Origin: Jiella flava
GTDB lineage: Bacteria; Pseudomonadota; Alphaproteobacteria; Rhizobiales; Rhizobiaceae
Length of the DNA: 64,000 nucleotides
Direction of reading: 5' to 3'
Assembly: GCF_017349315.1 (NCBI RefSeq)
Contig: NZ_JAFMPP010000011.1
Location: forward strand, 1 to 64,000
The number at the start of each line of letters is the position of its first letter. Position 1 is the stretch's first letter. Positions 17,741 to 31,535 of this stretch are shown in pieces. A program made the translations under genes and the position numbers. The notes below the pieces were generated by a model. The model ran no database searches. It had not been told where the DNA came from and saw only the letters and a list, made by a program, of their open reading frames with translations.

Positions 17741-18292
17741 TCAGTGCAGCGTGCGCCCCGGCGGCGGACCGTTCGGCCCGCGATCCTCGCTCGGATGCCA
17801 TGGCGACGACGGGTCCGGCTGACGGTGATAATCCTCGCCGGACAGGTCCACGACGTCGGGCGCCTGCTGGCGCGCGCCGTCACGCGGCTCGCCGGGCCGT
17901 CCCGCAAAGCCGCGGGCGGTGTGGTTCTGCGCCATCACCACCACCCGTTTGCTCAGCGAGCTGCGGATGACGTTCCGAATGCCCGGCACGAACAGCAGAA
18001 AGCCGATCGTGTCGGTGACAAGGCCGGGGGTGAGAAGCAGCAGCCCCGCGGCCATGATCATCACCCCGTCGACCAGTTCGCGTCCTGGCACATGGCCGGT
18101 ACTGATCTCGGCCTGGATGCGTTGCAGCGTGCTCAAACCCTGACGTTTCAGCAACAGCGATCCGAGCATCGCCGTCACCACGACCAGGGCGAGCGTCGGC
18201 CACAAGCCGATGAGATTGCCGACCACGATGAACACGGCGATTTCCATCGCCGGAATGATCAGCAGGAAGAACGGAATCAGCGCGAAAGGCAT
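17741..18292 (-). CDS. fxsA: FxsA family membrane protein
   Basis: This 183-residue protein matches FxsA, a cytoplasmic-membrane protein linked in E. coli to F-plasmid exclusion of phage T7. It has membrane segments at about 4-25 ([14 protein letters not shown]), 30-45 and 75-100, the [10 protein letters not shown]-like loop, and a hydrophilic C-terminal tail of about 75 residues. The ATG at 18292 starts the canonical [18 protein letters not shown]. Cellular function in alphaproteobacteria is unknown. It is divergent from the Tim44-like gene. Confidence 0.93.
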   Translation of the reverse strand: MPFALIPFFLLIIPAMEIAVFIVVGNLIGLWPTLALVVVTAMLGSLLLKRQGLSTLQRIQAEISTGHVPGRELVDGVMIMAAGLLLLTPGLVTDTIGFLLFVPGIRNVIRSSLSKRVVVMAQNHTARGFAGRPGEPRDGARQQAPDVVDLSGEDYHRQPDPSSPWHPSEDRGPNGPPPGRTLH

Positions 18293-18470
18293 GTCGGTCG
18301 GTCCTTCTTGTCCCAGCCGTCTGGGTGAGGGCGGGGCGAGGGCAAGCAGGCAGTTTTGCCGTTGGTTTCGACAGGTAGATAGGGAGTGCGACAACGGATT
18401 TGAATGCACGCCCGCGCATCTCTATATGGAGGCCATTCCAGCCGAGAAAACTTTAAGGTAACAGCGCGCG

Positions 18471-19178
18471 ATGGGTTTGGGGACGATTATCTTAGTTGTG
18501 ATTGCGGCGGTCGTCCTGTTTCAGCTGCGCAACGTGCTGGGTCGGCGAACCGGGAATGAGCGTCCGCCCTTCGATCCTTATTCGCGTCCGGATACGCCGC
18601 GCGAGGAGGCGGCATCCAACGGCAATGTCGTCACCCTCCCGCAGCGTCGCGCGGAGGACGACGAAGGGGTGCCGGCGCGGGTGCTTTACGAGAAGGTCGA
18701 TAAGGTCGCGGTGCCTGGCAGCCCGCTGAACGCCGAGCTGCGCAAGATCCGCGACGTCGATACCGAATTCGATCCGGTCGAGTTTCTTGATGGCGCCAAG
18801 GTCGCCTATGAGATGGTGGTGAACGCGTTTGCCGACGGCGATCGCCGGTTACTCAAGGGGCTGTTGTCGTCCGAGGTCTATGCGGATTTCGACAAGGCGA
18901 TCGCCGAGCGCGAGGCGGCGGGGCAAACGATGAATTCGTCCTTCATCGGCATCGACGAGGCCAAGCTCGTCGCCGCCGAGCTGAAGGGGCGGGAGGCGCA
19001 GCTCACGGTGCGCTTCGTCTCGCAGCTGATCAGCGCCACACTCGGGCCGAATAGCGAGGTCGTCGATGGCGATCCGGAGGCCGTGGTTGAGGTTCGCGAC
19101 GTCTGGATCTTCGCTCGCGACACGCGCTCGCGCGATCCCAATTGGAAGCTCGTCGGTACTGAATCCGACGAGGCGTGA
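18471..19178 (+). CDS. Tim44-like domain membrane protein (TimA type)
   Basis: This 235-residue protein has one N-terminal membrane anchor (about 3-20, IILVVIAAVVLFQL) and a C-terminal Tim44-like domain (about 85-230) with the FLDGAKVAYEMVVNAFADGD and EVRDVWIFARD segments. The domain is shared with mitochondrial Tim44 and MRPL45; alphaproteobacterial TimA is of uncertain function, possibly in protein movement at the membrane. It opens a co-directional cluster with mltA, Smr and XRE genes. The promoter is in the 178-bp divergent gap with fxsA. Confidence 0.92.
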   Translation: MGLGTIILVVIAAVVLFQLRNVLGRRTGNERPPFDPYSRPDTPREEAASNGNVVTLPQRRAEDDEGVPARVLYEKVDKVAVPGSPLNAELRKIRDVDTEFDPVEFLDGAKVAYEMVVNAFADGDRRLLKGLLSSEVYADFDKAIAEREAAGQTMNSSFIGIDEAKLVAAELKGREAQLTVRFVSQLISATLGPNSEVVDGDPEAVVEVRDVWIFARDTRSRDPNWKLVGTESDEA

Positions 19179-19202
19179 CGGTTTCGATCCCAGAGGCGGG
19201 CG

Positions 19203-20300
19203 ATGGTGGGGTTTGTCTCGCGCTCTTTTGACGCGCTGGCCGGATTTGGCGAGGCCGACCTTCGGGCGGCCTTTTCGGCGTTCCGGCAAAGTGCCGCGCG
19301 CTTGTCGGACGGTGCCTTCGACACCGGGTCGCTCGGCATTCGGGCTGCCGCCTATCGCCCTGCCGCCGCTGCGGCGCTTGCCGCTGGCGCGATCGACGAT
19401 CCGGCCGCCGCTCGGCAGTTCTTTGCGACGCATTTCGTGCCCGTCGCGCTGCGGCCGGAGACGGGGCAGGGCTTTCTGACCGGCTATTACGAGCCGGTGG
19501 TCGAGGCCTCGCGGGTCAAAACGGCCGCGTTTGGCTTTCCCCTCTATGGCCGACCGAAGGATCTGATCAAGATCGACGCGATCAATCGGCCGCCGGGCTT
19601 CGATCCCGACATGCGGTTCGCTCGCCAGCTCGATTGCGGGATGATCGGCGAATATTTTGACCGGGCGGCGATCGAGGCTGGCGCCCTGAAAGGCCGTGGG
19701 CTCGAAATCGCCTGGCTGAAGAGCAAGATCGACGCCTTCTTCATCCATGTCCAGGGCTCGGCACGCCTGCATATGCAGGACGGCAGCGACATGCGCGTCG
19801 GCTATGTGGCCAAGAGCGGCCAGGCTTTTACCGCGATCGGCCGCAGCCTGGTCGAGGAGGGCGCGCTGACCCTTGCCGAGGCGGACATGGCCGGCATCCG
19901 CCGCTGGCTCGATCAGCATCCCGATCGCCGCGACGAAGTGCTCAATCGCAACCGCTCCTTCATCTTCTTCGCCATCATGCCGGTCAACGATCCGGCGCTC
20001 GGGCCGATCGGCGCGGCCAAGGTGCCGCTGACGCCGCTCGCCTCGATCGCCGTCGATCGGCTGCTGGCGACATACGGCGTGCCCTATTTCATCGCCTCCG
20101 ATAGCCTGATGATCGAGGCCAAGCCATTCCGCCGGGTGATGGTCGCTCAGGATACCGGCTCGGCGATCCTCGGGCCGGCCCGGGCGGATATTTTCGTCGG
20201 CACGGGCGATGCTGCCGGTGCGCTGGCGGGCACGATCCGGCACGCGGCGGATTTCCATGTGCTCGTGCCACCGGACCTGGCCACCGAGCTGGTGCGATGA
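19203..20300 (+). CDS. mltA: Membrane-bound lytic murein transglycosylase A
   Basis: This 365-residue enzyme cleaves the glycan strands of peptidoglycan with formation of 1,6-anhydro ends. The MltA domain contains GFLTGYYEPVVEAS, KSKIDAFFIHVQGSARL and ILNRNRSFIFF-like segments. The 3D domain near the C-terminus includes MVAQDTGSAILGPARADIFVGTG with the catalytic aspartate. No signal peptide or lipobox is visible at this start; the same is seen in many rhizobial MltA annotations, so export is unclear. It starts 24 bp after the Tim44-like gene and overlaps the Smr gene by 4 bp. Confidence 0.94.
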   Translation: MVGFVSRSFDALAGFGEADLRAAFSAFRQSAARLSDGAFDTGSLGIRAAAYRPAAAAALAAGAIDDPAAARQFFATHFVPVALRPETGQGFLTGYYEPVVEASRVKTAAFGFPLYGRPKDLIKIDAINRPPGFDPDMRFARQLDCGMIGEYFDRAAIEAGALKGRGLEIAWLKSKIDAFFIHVQGSARLHMQDGSDMRVGYVAKSGQAFTAIGRSLVEEGALTLAEADMAGIRRWLDQHPDRRDEVLNRNRSFIFFAIMPVNDPALGPIGAAKVPLTPLASIAVDRLLATYGVPYFIASDSLMIEAKPFRRVMVAQDTGSAILGPARADIFVGTGDAAGALAGTIRHAADFHVLVPPDLATELVR

Positions 20301-20881
20301 GGCGGCGCCGGATCCTCAGTGACGAAGACAAGCGCCTGTGGGCGAGCGTTGCCCGGCAGGCGGTGCCGCTCAAGGGCAAGGCGATGCCGGTCGTTCCGGC
20401 CGATCCGCGGCCGCCGGCGATCGATGGGGCGTTACCTCCGCCGACCGCAGGCAACAAAGGCCCGCTTCAAGCCCAGCCGCAGGTGACGATGGGCGCGGCG
20501 GGTTCGGGCAATCCGGCTAAAGGCGGCGCGCTGGCTTCGCAACATCCGATCGAGCGACCGACCCGCCGCAAGATCGCCAAGGGCCGCATCGCCATCGAGG
20601 CGCGGATCGACTTGCATGAGATGACCCAGACGGCGGCCTATGCGGCGCTTTCGGGCTTTCTCGCCCAGGCGCAGGCGATGGGCCTGCGCCACGTTCTCGT
20701 CATCACGGGTCGCGGCATGCCGGGCGGCTCGCGCGGCATCCTGCGCCGGGTGGTGCCGCAATGGTTCGCGAGCGCGCTGTTTCGGCCGCTGGTCTCCGGC
20801 TTTGACCGGGCCGAGCGTCATCATGGCGGCGACGGCGCGCTGTATGTCCGGGTGCGGCGGCCGGGCGGGAGGGCGCCATGA
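20297..20881 (+). CDS. Smr (MutS2 C-terminal-like) domain protein
   Basis: This 194-residue protein has a variable, Pro/Ala-rich N-terminal half and a C-terminal Smr domain (about 95-192). The Smr signatures appear as IDLHEMTQTAAY and VLVITGRGMPGGSRGILRR; the usual LDLHG reads DLHEM here, so the glycine is replaced by glutamate. Smr domains act as endonucleases on nucleic acid. The ATG overlaps the mltA stop (ATGA), and its own stop overlaps the next gene in the same way. Substrate is unknown. Confidence 0.92.
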   Translation: MRRRRILSDEDKRLWASVARQAVPLKGKAMPVVPADPRPPAIDGALPPPTAGNKGPLQAQPQVTMGAAGSGNPAKGGALASQHPIERPTRRKIAKGRIAIEARIDLHEMTQTAAYAALSGFLAQAQAMGLRHVLVITGRGMPGGSRGILRRVVPQWFASALFRPLVSGFDRAERHHGGDGALYVRVRRPGGRAP

Positions 20882-21285
20882 CGCCTTTCGGCGAAAAGGT
20901 TCGCGCGTTGCGGCGCGAGCGCAACATCACCCAGCAGGACATGGCGCGGGCGCTCGGCGTTTCCTCGGCCTATCTCTCGGCGCTGGAGCATGGACGGCGG
21001 GGCCGTCCGACCTGGGCGATGCTGCAGCGGATCATCGGCTATCTGAACGTGATCTGGGATGATGCCGAGGAGCTCGAGCGGCTGGCCGAACTGTCGGATC
21101 CGAAAATCGTCGTCGACACCGGCGGCCTGTCGCCCGTCGCGACACGGCTCGCCAACCGCTTGGCAGAATCGATCACCTCGCTCAATGGCGAGGAGGTGGC
21201 GCAGGTTCTGGACACGCTCGAACGGGTGAGCCTCTCCGCCGAAGCCCGGCGTAAGGCGCGATTGCAGGCTCGGCGCGGGCGCTGA
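20878..21285 (+). CDS. XRE-family transcriptional regulator
   Basis: This 135-residue protein has an N-terminal Cro/CI-type helix-turn-helix (about 5-65, FGEKVRALRRERNITQQDMARALGV and AYLSALEHGRRG). The C-terminal half is helical and charged. The gene overlaps the Smr gene by 4 bp and ends the cluster. An XRE regulator in this position after Smr is widespread in Hyphomicrobiales, so it is probably not a transferred phage repressor. Targets are unknown. Confidence 0.93.
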   Translation: MTPFGEKVRALRRERNITQQDMARALGVSSAYLSALEHGRRGRPTWAMLQRIIGYLNVIWDDAEELERLAELSDPKIVVDTGGLSPVATRLANRLAESITSLNGEEVAQVLDTLERVSLSAEARRKARLQARRGR

Positions 21286-22828
<1,543 letters not shown>

Positions 22829-22835
22829 TTTTGAC

Positions 22836-22862
22836 AAAGCCGGGGCCGGCGCTCCGGCTTTT
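22836..22862 (+). terminator. Hairpin with T-run between mdh and sucC
   Basis: An 8-bp stem, AAAGCCGG (22836-22843) and CCGGCTTT (22854-22861), with a 10-base loop runs into TTTT at 22859-22862. It lies 7 bp after the mdh stop and 49 bp before sucC. It could act as a full or partial terminator setting mdh:suc ratios. Confidence 0.7.
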
Positions 22863-22910
22863 CGCCATTTCCTCCGCCGTCAAGGCTGAAACGAGAGACC
22901 GGACACTTCC

Positions 22911-24101
22911 ATGAACATCCACGAATATCAGGCCAAGGAAGTCCTGAAAGGGTACGGCGCCCCCGTTGCGCAAGGCGTGGCGATCACCAGCGTCGACGAG
23001 GCGGAGGCTGCCGCCAGGCAGCTTCCCGGCCCGCTTTACGTCGTCAAGAGCCAGATCCATGCGGGCGGTCGCGGCAAGGGCAAGTTCAAGGAGCTCGGCC
23101 CTGACGCCAAGGGCGGCGTGCGCCTCGCCAAGTCGATCGACGAAGTCGTAGCGAACGCCAAGGAGATGCTCGGCAACACCCTTGTCACCAAGCAGACCGG
23201 CGAGGCCGGCAAGCAGGTGAACCGCCTCTATATCGAGGACGGCGCCGATATCGACCGCGAGCTTTATCTCTCGCTGCTGGTCGACCGCTCGGTCGGCAAG
23301 GTCGCCTTCGTCGCCTCGACCGAGGGCGGCATGGACATCGAGACCGTCGCCGAAGAGACCCCGGACAAGATCGTCACCGTGCCGATCGATCCGATCGCCG
23401 GCGTGACCGCGGCCGACGCCGAGAAGCTCTGCTCGGCTCTCCATCTTGGCGGTGCCGCCAAGGTCGACGGCATGCAGCTCTTCCCGATCCTCTACAAAGC
23501 CTTCACCGAGAAGGACATGAGCCTGCTCGAGATCAATCCGCTGATCGTCATGACCGACGGCCATCTGCGGGTGCTCGACGCCAAGGTGTCCTTCGATGGC
23601 AACGCGCTGTTCCGCCATGACGACATCAAGGCGCTGCGCGACGAGTCGGAAGAGGACGCCAAGGAGATCGAGGCGTCGAAATACGACCTCGCTTATGTCG
23701 CCCTCGATGGCGACATCGGCTGCATGGTCAACGGCGCGGGCCTGGCCATGGCGACGATGGACATCATCAAGCTCTACGGCAAGGAGCCGGCGAACTTCCT
23801 CGACGTCGGCGGCGGCGCCAACAGAGAGAAGGTCACCGCAGCCTTCAAGATCATCACCGCCGATCCGAATGTGAAGGGCATTCTGGTCAACATCTTCGGT
23901 GGCATCATGCGCTGCGACGTCATCGCCGAGGGCGTCGTCGCGGCGGTCAAGGATGTCGGGCTGAAGGTGCCGCTGGTGGTGCGCCTCGAAGGCACCAATG
24001 TCGACAAGGGCAAGGCGATTCTCGATGCCTCGGGTCTCAATATTACCCCGGCCGACGATCTCGACGACGCCGCCAAGAAGATCGTCGCCGCCGTCGGCTG
24101 A
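22911..24101 (+). CDS. sucC: Succinyl-CoA synthetase beta subunit
   Basis: This 396-residue ATP-grasp subunit works with SucD to convert succinyl-CoA to succinate with formation of nucleoside triphosphate. The start [19 protein letters not shown] and the [17 protein letters not shown] and [11 protein letters not shown] segments are diagnostic. The length is standard. sucD normally follows within a few bases; here it is 1.7 kb downstream, with three other genes between. Confidence 0.98.
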   Translation: MNIHEYQAKEVLKGYGAPVAQGVAITSVDEAEAAARQLPGPLYVVKSQIHAGGRGKGKFKELGPDAKGGVRLAKSIDEVVANAKEMLGNTLVTKQTGEAGKQVNRLYIEDGADIDRELYLSLLVDRSVGKVAFVASTEGGMDIETVAEETPDKIVTVPIDPIAGVTAADAEKLCSALHLGGAAKVDGMQLFPILYKAFTEKDMSLLEINPLIVMTDGHLRVLDAKVSFDGNALFRHDDIKALRDESEEDAKEIEASKYDLAYVALDGDIGCMVNGAGLAMATMDIIKLYGKEPANFLDVGGGANREKVTAAFKIITADPNVKGILVNIFGGIMRCDVIAEGVVAAVKDVGLKVPLVVRLEGTNVDKGKAILDASGLNITPADDLDDAAKKIVAAVG

Positions 24102-24332
24102 CGCGCTGAGCGGTCTCGCCGCCGATCGATTCGCCCCGAGGCTGGCATTTTGGGATGCCGGGCTCGGGGCGCCGTGTTTTTCGCGGAGCCGACCCCGGAC
24201 GATGCGGCCGCGAAACCTCGACTGCAGCCGAAACTTGCTCTTCGGCCGCTGCTTCGCCACGATCGCGGGGCAGTCAGGGCAGCGGATGGGCACGCCGTTT
24301 TGCCGGACATGACCATCGAGGGAGGATCTGAG

Positions 24333-24956
24333 ATGACACTTAACGCCAAGCCCATGGCGGCTGCCTGTTTGCGCCTGTCCCTTTCGCTGCCGCTTGCCGC
24401 GACCTTTGCCGCCTGTGTGGCTGGCTCTGCCGGCGCCGCGCAGGTCACACTGCCGATCACGACGCCGCCGAAGGATGCGACACCCGATATCGCGCAATAT
24501 CTGGAAATTTGCTCGGCCGGCATGAAGAACGTGCCGGAGGCCGGGAAGATCGCGATGGCCAAGGGCTGGAAGATCCCGAAGGCCGATCAGTCCGGCATGG
24601 CCGGCGGAGCGGCCGCTTCCGGCATGTTCACCGCCACCAAGGGCGATGGCAGTTTCGTCACCATCACCCGCGTGCCGTTCCCACATGTCACCGCGACGAG
24701 CTGCCAGATGGTGCTGTCGAAGAAGCCGCAGGATTTCGATCCGGCGGTGATGACCCAGATCGACGGCGTCGTCGGCGGCGCGCCGATGCCGGGCCTTGCC
24801 GGCAACAAGGCGTCGCTGTGGAGCTTCGTCGACGACACCGGCCAGGTGGTCACCATGACCGCGATCCCGGCCGGCGGCACGCGCTTCGTTCTGACCATGG
24901 GCCGGGCGGAACTCACCAAGCTCGGCAAGGACGCCGGCGCCAAGCCGGCCGGATGA
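24333..24956 (+). CDS. Exported protein of unknown function inside the sucCD locus
   Basis: This 207-residue protein begins with a clear signal peptide: positively charged [15 protein letters not shown], a hydrophobic stretch, and a likely cleavage after AGSAGA (about 33). A cysteine in TFAAC could be a weak lipobox. The mature part has no motif I recognise. It contains two further cysteines (EICSAG and TSCQMV), which could form a disulfide. I chose the ATG at 24333 because GGAGGA precedes it. A 231-bp gap separates it from sucC. Coding composition is like the neighbours, so it appears to be a genuine resident gene. Confidence 0.75.
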   Translation: MTLNAKPMAAACLRLSLSLPLAATFAACVAGSAGAAQVTLPITTPPKDATPDIAQYLEICSAGMKNVPEAGKIAMAKGWKIPKADQSGMAGGAAASGMFTATKGDGSFVTITRVPFPHVTATSCQMVLSKKPQDFDPAVMTQIDGVVGGAPMPGLAGNKASLWSFVDDTGQVVTMTAIPAGGTRFVLTMGRAELTKLGKDAGAKPAG

Positions 24957-25107
24957 TCGGCGATTGGGCGAAGCTGAAGCGCGGTGGCGGTTAAAACCGC
25001 CGCAATCGCCTTTCGCGCGCTGGCGCGGTTGATCGCGGTTGCATGTGTCATCCGCACAGGATATGTGCTCCACATAACCCGTGTTGGAGCGCGATCGGCT
25101 CGCCGTC

Positions 25108-25365
25108 ATGGCCAAGAATATCACCCTCGCCATCGACGAGGATCTCCTCGACAAGGTGCGCGTCCTCGCCGCGATCAAGCGGACGAGCGTGAACGAGCTT
25201 GTGCGGACCTATCTGCAGCGCCTGGTCGCACAGGAGCAGGAACGGGACGAGGTGACCGAAGAGCTGCTCAAGCTTTCGCGCGACAGCAAGGCCGACATGG
25301 GCAACTGGCGGCCCAGTCGCGACGAGACCTGTTCCGGAGAGCCGCGTTTTGATCGCTGGCGCTGA
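25108..25365 (+). CDS. Ribbon-helix-helix-type antitoxin (DUF6364-like)
   Basis: This 85-residue protein begins MAKNITLAIDEDLLDKVRVLAA, a beta strand then helices as in ribbon-helix-helix DNA-binding antitoxins, followed by a charged tail that would wrap the toxin. It overlaps the PIN-toxin gene by 17 bp, the usual antitoxin-toxin order. I chose the ATG at 25108 because the preceding codons do not fit the family. It would repress its own promoter in complex with the toxin. The pair sits between sucC and sucD. Confidence 0.85.
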   Translation: MAKNITLAIDEDLLDKVRVLAAIKRTSVNELVRTYLQRLVAQEQERDEVTEELLKLSRDSKADMGNWRPSRDETCSGEPRFDRWR

Positions 25366-25765
25366 GGTGTTTCTTGACACCAACATCTTCATCTACGCCG
25401 CGACCGCCCAGGCGAGCGAGCCGGCCAAATGGCAGGTCGCTCACGGCCTGCTCACGACGGCGTTTGGCACAAGCGGACAAGTGCTGGCTGAATTCTACGC
25501 CCATGCCATTCGCACGAAGCCTGTACCGGTTCCGCCGGACGAGGCCCGGCGCTGGGTATCGCTGCTCGGCCGCAAGCCCTGCGTCCCGCTCGACGACCGC
25601 CTGGTGCTCGCCGGCATCGATGTGGCGCAGCGCTTTCAGATTTCGGTTGGACGCGGCGCGATCATCGCCGCCGCGGCGCGCCTCGGGGCCACGACCCTTT
25701 ACACCGAAGATCTCAGCCACGGTCAGGCCTACGGGTCGGTGACCGCCATCAATCCGTTTCTGTAA
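25349..25765 (+). CDS. PIN-domain toxin (VapC-like), third acidic residue lost
   Basis: This 138-residue protein shows the PIN-domain order: FLDTNIFIYA (D10), VLAEFYAHA (E48) and LYTEDLSHGQ (D121). PIN toxins are Mg-dependent RNases with three or four clustered acidic residues. Relatives have S-F-W-D-A-L-I before the third helix; here the aligned stretch is S-V-G-R-G-A-I, so the aspartate becomes R102. Activity may therefore be weakened or lost. The start is a TTG at 25349; a GTG at 25367 is possible but would remove the residues before the first acidic motif. Confidence 0.85.
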   Translation: MIAGAEVFLDTNIFIYAATAQASEPAKWQVAHGLLTTAFGTSGQVLAEFYAHAIRTKPVPVPPDEARRWVSLLGRKPCVPLDDRLVLAGIDVAQRFQISVGRGAIIAAAARLGATTLYTEDLSHGQAYGSVTAINPFL

Positions 25766-25810
25766 CGCCCTCCTGTCGCAGCAGGGTGACCTTCAAGGAG
25801 TAGCAACACC

Positions 25811-26731
25811 ATGTCCATTCTGGTCGACAAGAACACCAAGGTCATCGTTCAGGGCCTGACCGGCAAGACCGGCACCTTCCACACCGAGCAGGCGCTGGCC
25901 TATTTCGGCACGCAGATGGTCGCCGGCATTCACCCGAAGAAGGGTGGCGAGACCTGGACGGCGGGTGAAGGCGCCAGGGACAAGGCGGGCACCGAGCTGC
26001 CCATCTTCGCCACCGTCGGAGAGGCCAAGGAAGCGACCGGTGCCACCGCCTCGGTGATCTACGTTCCGCCGGCAGGGGCCGCCGCCGCCATCGTCGAAGC
26101 GATCGACGCCGGGATCGATCTCATCACCTGCATCACCGAGGGGATCCCGGTTTCCGACATGGTGACCGTCAAGGCCAAGCTGGAGAAATCCTCATCGCGC
26201 CTGATCGGCCCGAACTGCCCGGGCGTTCTGACGCCGGAAGAATGCAAGATCGGCATCATGCCGGGCAATATCTTCAAGAAGGGCAATGTCGGCATCGTCT
26301 CGCGCTCCGGAACGCTGACCTACGAAGCGGTCTTCCAGACCTCGAACGAGGGCCTCGGCCAGACCACGGCGGTCGGCATTGGCGGTGATCCGGTCAAGGG
26401 CACCGAATTCATCGACGTGCTCGAGATGTTCCTGGCTGACGAGGCGACGAAGTCGATCATCATGATCGGCGAGATCGGCGGTTCGGCCGAAGAGGATGCG
26501 GCGCAGTTTCTCAAGGACGAGGCCGCCAAGGGCCGCAAGAAACCGATGGTCGGTTTCATCGCTGGCCGCACGGCGCCGAAGGGCCGCACCATGGGCCATG
26601 CTGGTGCGGTCGTCTCCGGCGGCAAGGGTGGCGCCGAGGACAAGATCGCCGCGATGGAAGCGGCCGGCATCCGCGTTTCGCCATCGCCGGCTCGTCTCGG
26701 CACGACGCTGAGCGAAGTCCTGAAGGGCTGA
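25811..26731 (+). CDS. sucD: Succinyl-CoA synthetase alpha subunit
   Basis: This 306-residue subunit binds CoA and carries the phosphohistidine, found in the [18 protein letters not shown] segment. The start [21 protein letters not shown] and the [15 protein letters not shown] segment are standard. A CAAGGAG ribosome site precedes the ATG. Expression with sucC now requires transcription through the exported-protein and toxin-antitoxin genes or a separate promoter after 25765, where only 45 bp are available. Confidence 0.98.
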   Translation: MSILVDKNTKVIVQGLTGKTGTFHTEQALAYFGTQMVAGIHPKKGGETWTAGEGARDKAGTELPIFATVGEAKEATGATASVIYVPPAGAAAAIVEAIDAGIDLITCITEGIPVSDMVTVKAKLEKSSSRLIGPNCPGVLTPEECKIGIMPGNIFKKGNVGIVSRSGTLTYEAVFQTSNEGLGQTTAVGIGGDPVKGTEFIDVLEMFLADEATKSIIMIGEIGGSAEEDAAQFLKDEAAKGRKKPMVGFIAGRTAPKGRTMGHAGAVVSGGKGGAEDKIAAMEAAGIRVSPSPARLGTTLSEVLKG

Positions 26732-26759
26732 GCCGCAGCGGAAAGAAACGAAAGATGAA

Positions 26760-26790
26760 GGCTTTGCCAGGTAAAAGCCATGGCAAAGCC
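26760..26790 (+). other. Perfect hairpin between sucD and sucA
   Basis: GGCTTTGCCA (26760-26769) pairs with TGGCAAAGCC (26781-26790) around an 11-base loop. No T-run follows, so it is more likely an RNA-processing or stability element than a terminator. It lies 29 bp after sucD and 111 bp before sucA. Confidence 0.6.
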
Positions 26791-26901
26791 GAATTTGCGG
26801 CCGAAGGGTCGTGGCGTCTGTAACCGGTTTTAGGGATGCGCCCGGCCGGACCAAATGATTCCGATAGGAGGCGGCGCCTGTCCCGCGCCGCGAACTCGAA
26901 C

Positions 26902-29886
<2,985 letters not shown>

Positions 29887-29960
29887 TCGCCGGGCGGGTT
29901 CGTCCCGAAGGCTCTTGAACGCATTCCCATTAGAACGCCAATTCTGAACGAACGAGACTG

Positions 29961-31511
29961 ATGGCTACCGAAATCAAAGTGCCGACCCTCGGCGAATCCG
30001 TGACCGAAGCCACGATCGGCCAATGGTTCAAGAAGCCCGGCGACCGGGTTGAGCTCGACGAGACCATCGCCGAGCTCGAAACCGACAAGGTGACGGTCGA
30101 AGTGCCGGCACCGGCCGCCGGTGTCCTGTCCGACATCGCGGCCCAGGAAGGTGAGACCGTCGAGGTTGGGGCCGTTATCGGTGCGATCGGCGAGGGTGAT
30201 GGCGCGTCGGCCAAGACGAGCAGTGCCAAGTCGGCACCCGCCAAGGCCGAAGCGAAGAGCGAGCCGAAAAAGGCCGAAGCCGCCGGCAAGCTGGTCGAGA
30301 TCACCGTTCCGGCCGCCGGCGAATCGGTCACCGAGGCGACCGTCGGCGAGATCTTCAGAAAGGTCGGCGACAGCGTTTCGGTTGACGAGTCGCTGCTCGA
30401 ACTCGAAACCGACAAGGCCGCGCAGGAAATTCCGTCGCCGGTGGCCGGCGTCATCCGCGAGATGGCGGTCAAGCCGGGCGACGAGGTCAAGGTCGGTGCG
30501 CTGCTCCTGAAGATCGAGGAAGGCGCGGCCGCCGGCTCCGGCGCTTCGGCGTCGGGCTCGGCCGCCGGTGGCAGCGGCACCGACGAGACCCCGCGCCGTC
30601 AGGATCAGGCTGAAGCGGGCCGTCCGCCGGCACCCTCGGCCGCCAAGCTGATGCGCGAAAAGGGCCTCAAGGACGGCGACGTCGAAGGCTCCGGTAAGCA
30701 AGGCCAGGTGCTGAAGAGTGACGTTCTCGACGCCATCGCCAAGGGCGGGGCGTCGTCGGCCAAGGATAAGCCGCAGCAGACGCCGCGTGCGTCGTCCGCG
30801 CCGGATGACGCGGCCCGCGAGGAGCGGGTCAAGATGACCCGGCTGCGCCAGACCATCGCCCGCCGCCTGAAGGACGCGCAGGACACCGCCGCGATGCTGA
30901 CCACCTTCAATGAGGTGGACATGACCGCGACGATGGAGCTGCGCAAGAAGTACAAGGACCTTTTTGAGAAGAAGCATGGCGTGAAGCTCGGCTTCATGGG
31001 CTTCTTCACCAAGGCCGTCTGCCACGCGCTGAAGGAGATCCCGGCGGTGAACGCCGAGATCGACGGCAACGAGATCGTCTACAAGAACTTCTGCCATATC
31101 GGCATGGCGGTCGGCACCGACAAGGGCCTCGTCGTCCCGGTGATCCGCGACGCCGACCAGATGTCCATCGCCGAGGTCGAGAAGGAACTGTCGCGGCTTG
31201 CCAGAGCCGCCCGCGACGGCAAGCTTGGCATGTCCGACATGCAGGGCGGCACCTTCACCATCACCAATGGCGGCGTCTACGGCTCGCTGATGTCGACCCC
31301 GATTATCAACGCGCCGCAGTCGGGCATCCTCGGCATGCACAAGATCCAGGAGCGGCCGATGGCGATCGGCGGCCAGGTGGTGATCCGGCCGATGATGTAT
31401 CTGGCGCTGTCCTACGATCACCGGATCGTCGACGGCAAGGAAGCCGTCACCTTCCTGGTGCGCGTCAAGGAGAGCCTGGAAGATCCGGAGCGGTTGGTCC
31501 TCGACCTTTAA
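29961..31511 (+). CDS. sucB: Dihydrolipoamide succinyltransferase (E2) with two lipoyl domains
   Basis: This 516-residue core enzyme of the 2-oxoglutarate dehydrogenase complex has two lipoyl domains: residues 2-79 with lipoyl-lysine K43 ([10 protein letters not shown]) and 109-187 with K152 ([10 protein letters not shown]). Ala/Lys-rich linkers follow each. A peripheral-subunit-binding domain (about 224-261, [13 protein letters not shown]) and the acyltransferase domain (about 290-516, catalytic YDHRIVDG with H487 and D491) complete it. Most proteobacterial succinyltransferases have one lipoyl domain and about 400-420 residues, so the extra domain is notable. Confidence 0.97.
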   Translation: MATEIKVPTLGESVTEATIGQWFKKPGDRVELDETIAELETDKVTVEVPAPAAGVLSDIAAQEGETVEVGAVIGAIGEGDGASAKTSSAKSAPAKAEAKSEPKKAEAAGKLVEITVPAAGESVTEATVGEIFRKVGDSVSVDESLLELETDKAAQEIPSPVAGVIREMAVKPGDEVKVGALLLKIEEGAAAGSGASASGSAAGGSGTDETPRRQDQAEAGRPPAPSAAKLMREKGLKDGDVEGSGKQGQVLKSDVLDAIAKGGASSAKDKPQQTPRASSAPDDAAREERVKMTRLRQTIARRLKDAQDTAAMLTTFNEVDMTATMELRKKYKDLFEKKHGVKLGFMGFFTKAVCHALKEIPAVNAEIDGNEIVYKNFCHIGMAVGTDKGLVVPVIRDADQMSIAEVEKELSRLARAARDGKLGMSDMQGGTFTITNGGVYGSLMSTPIINAPQSGILGMHKIQERPMAIGGQVVIRPMMYLALSYDHRIVDGKEAVTFLVRVKESLEDPERLVLDL

Positions 31512-31535
31512 TCGGCGGACGGGAGGATCGCCGGG

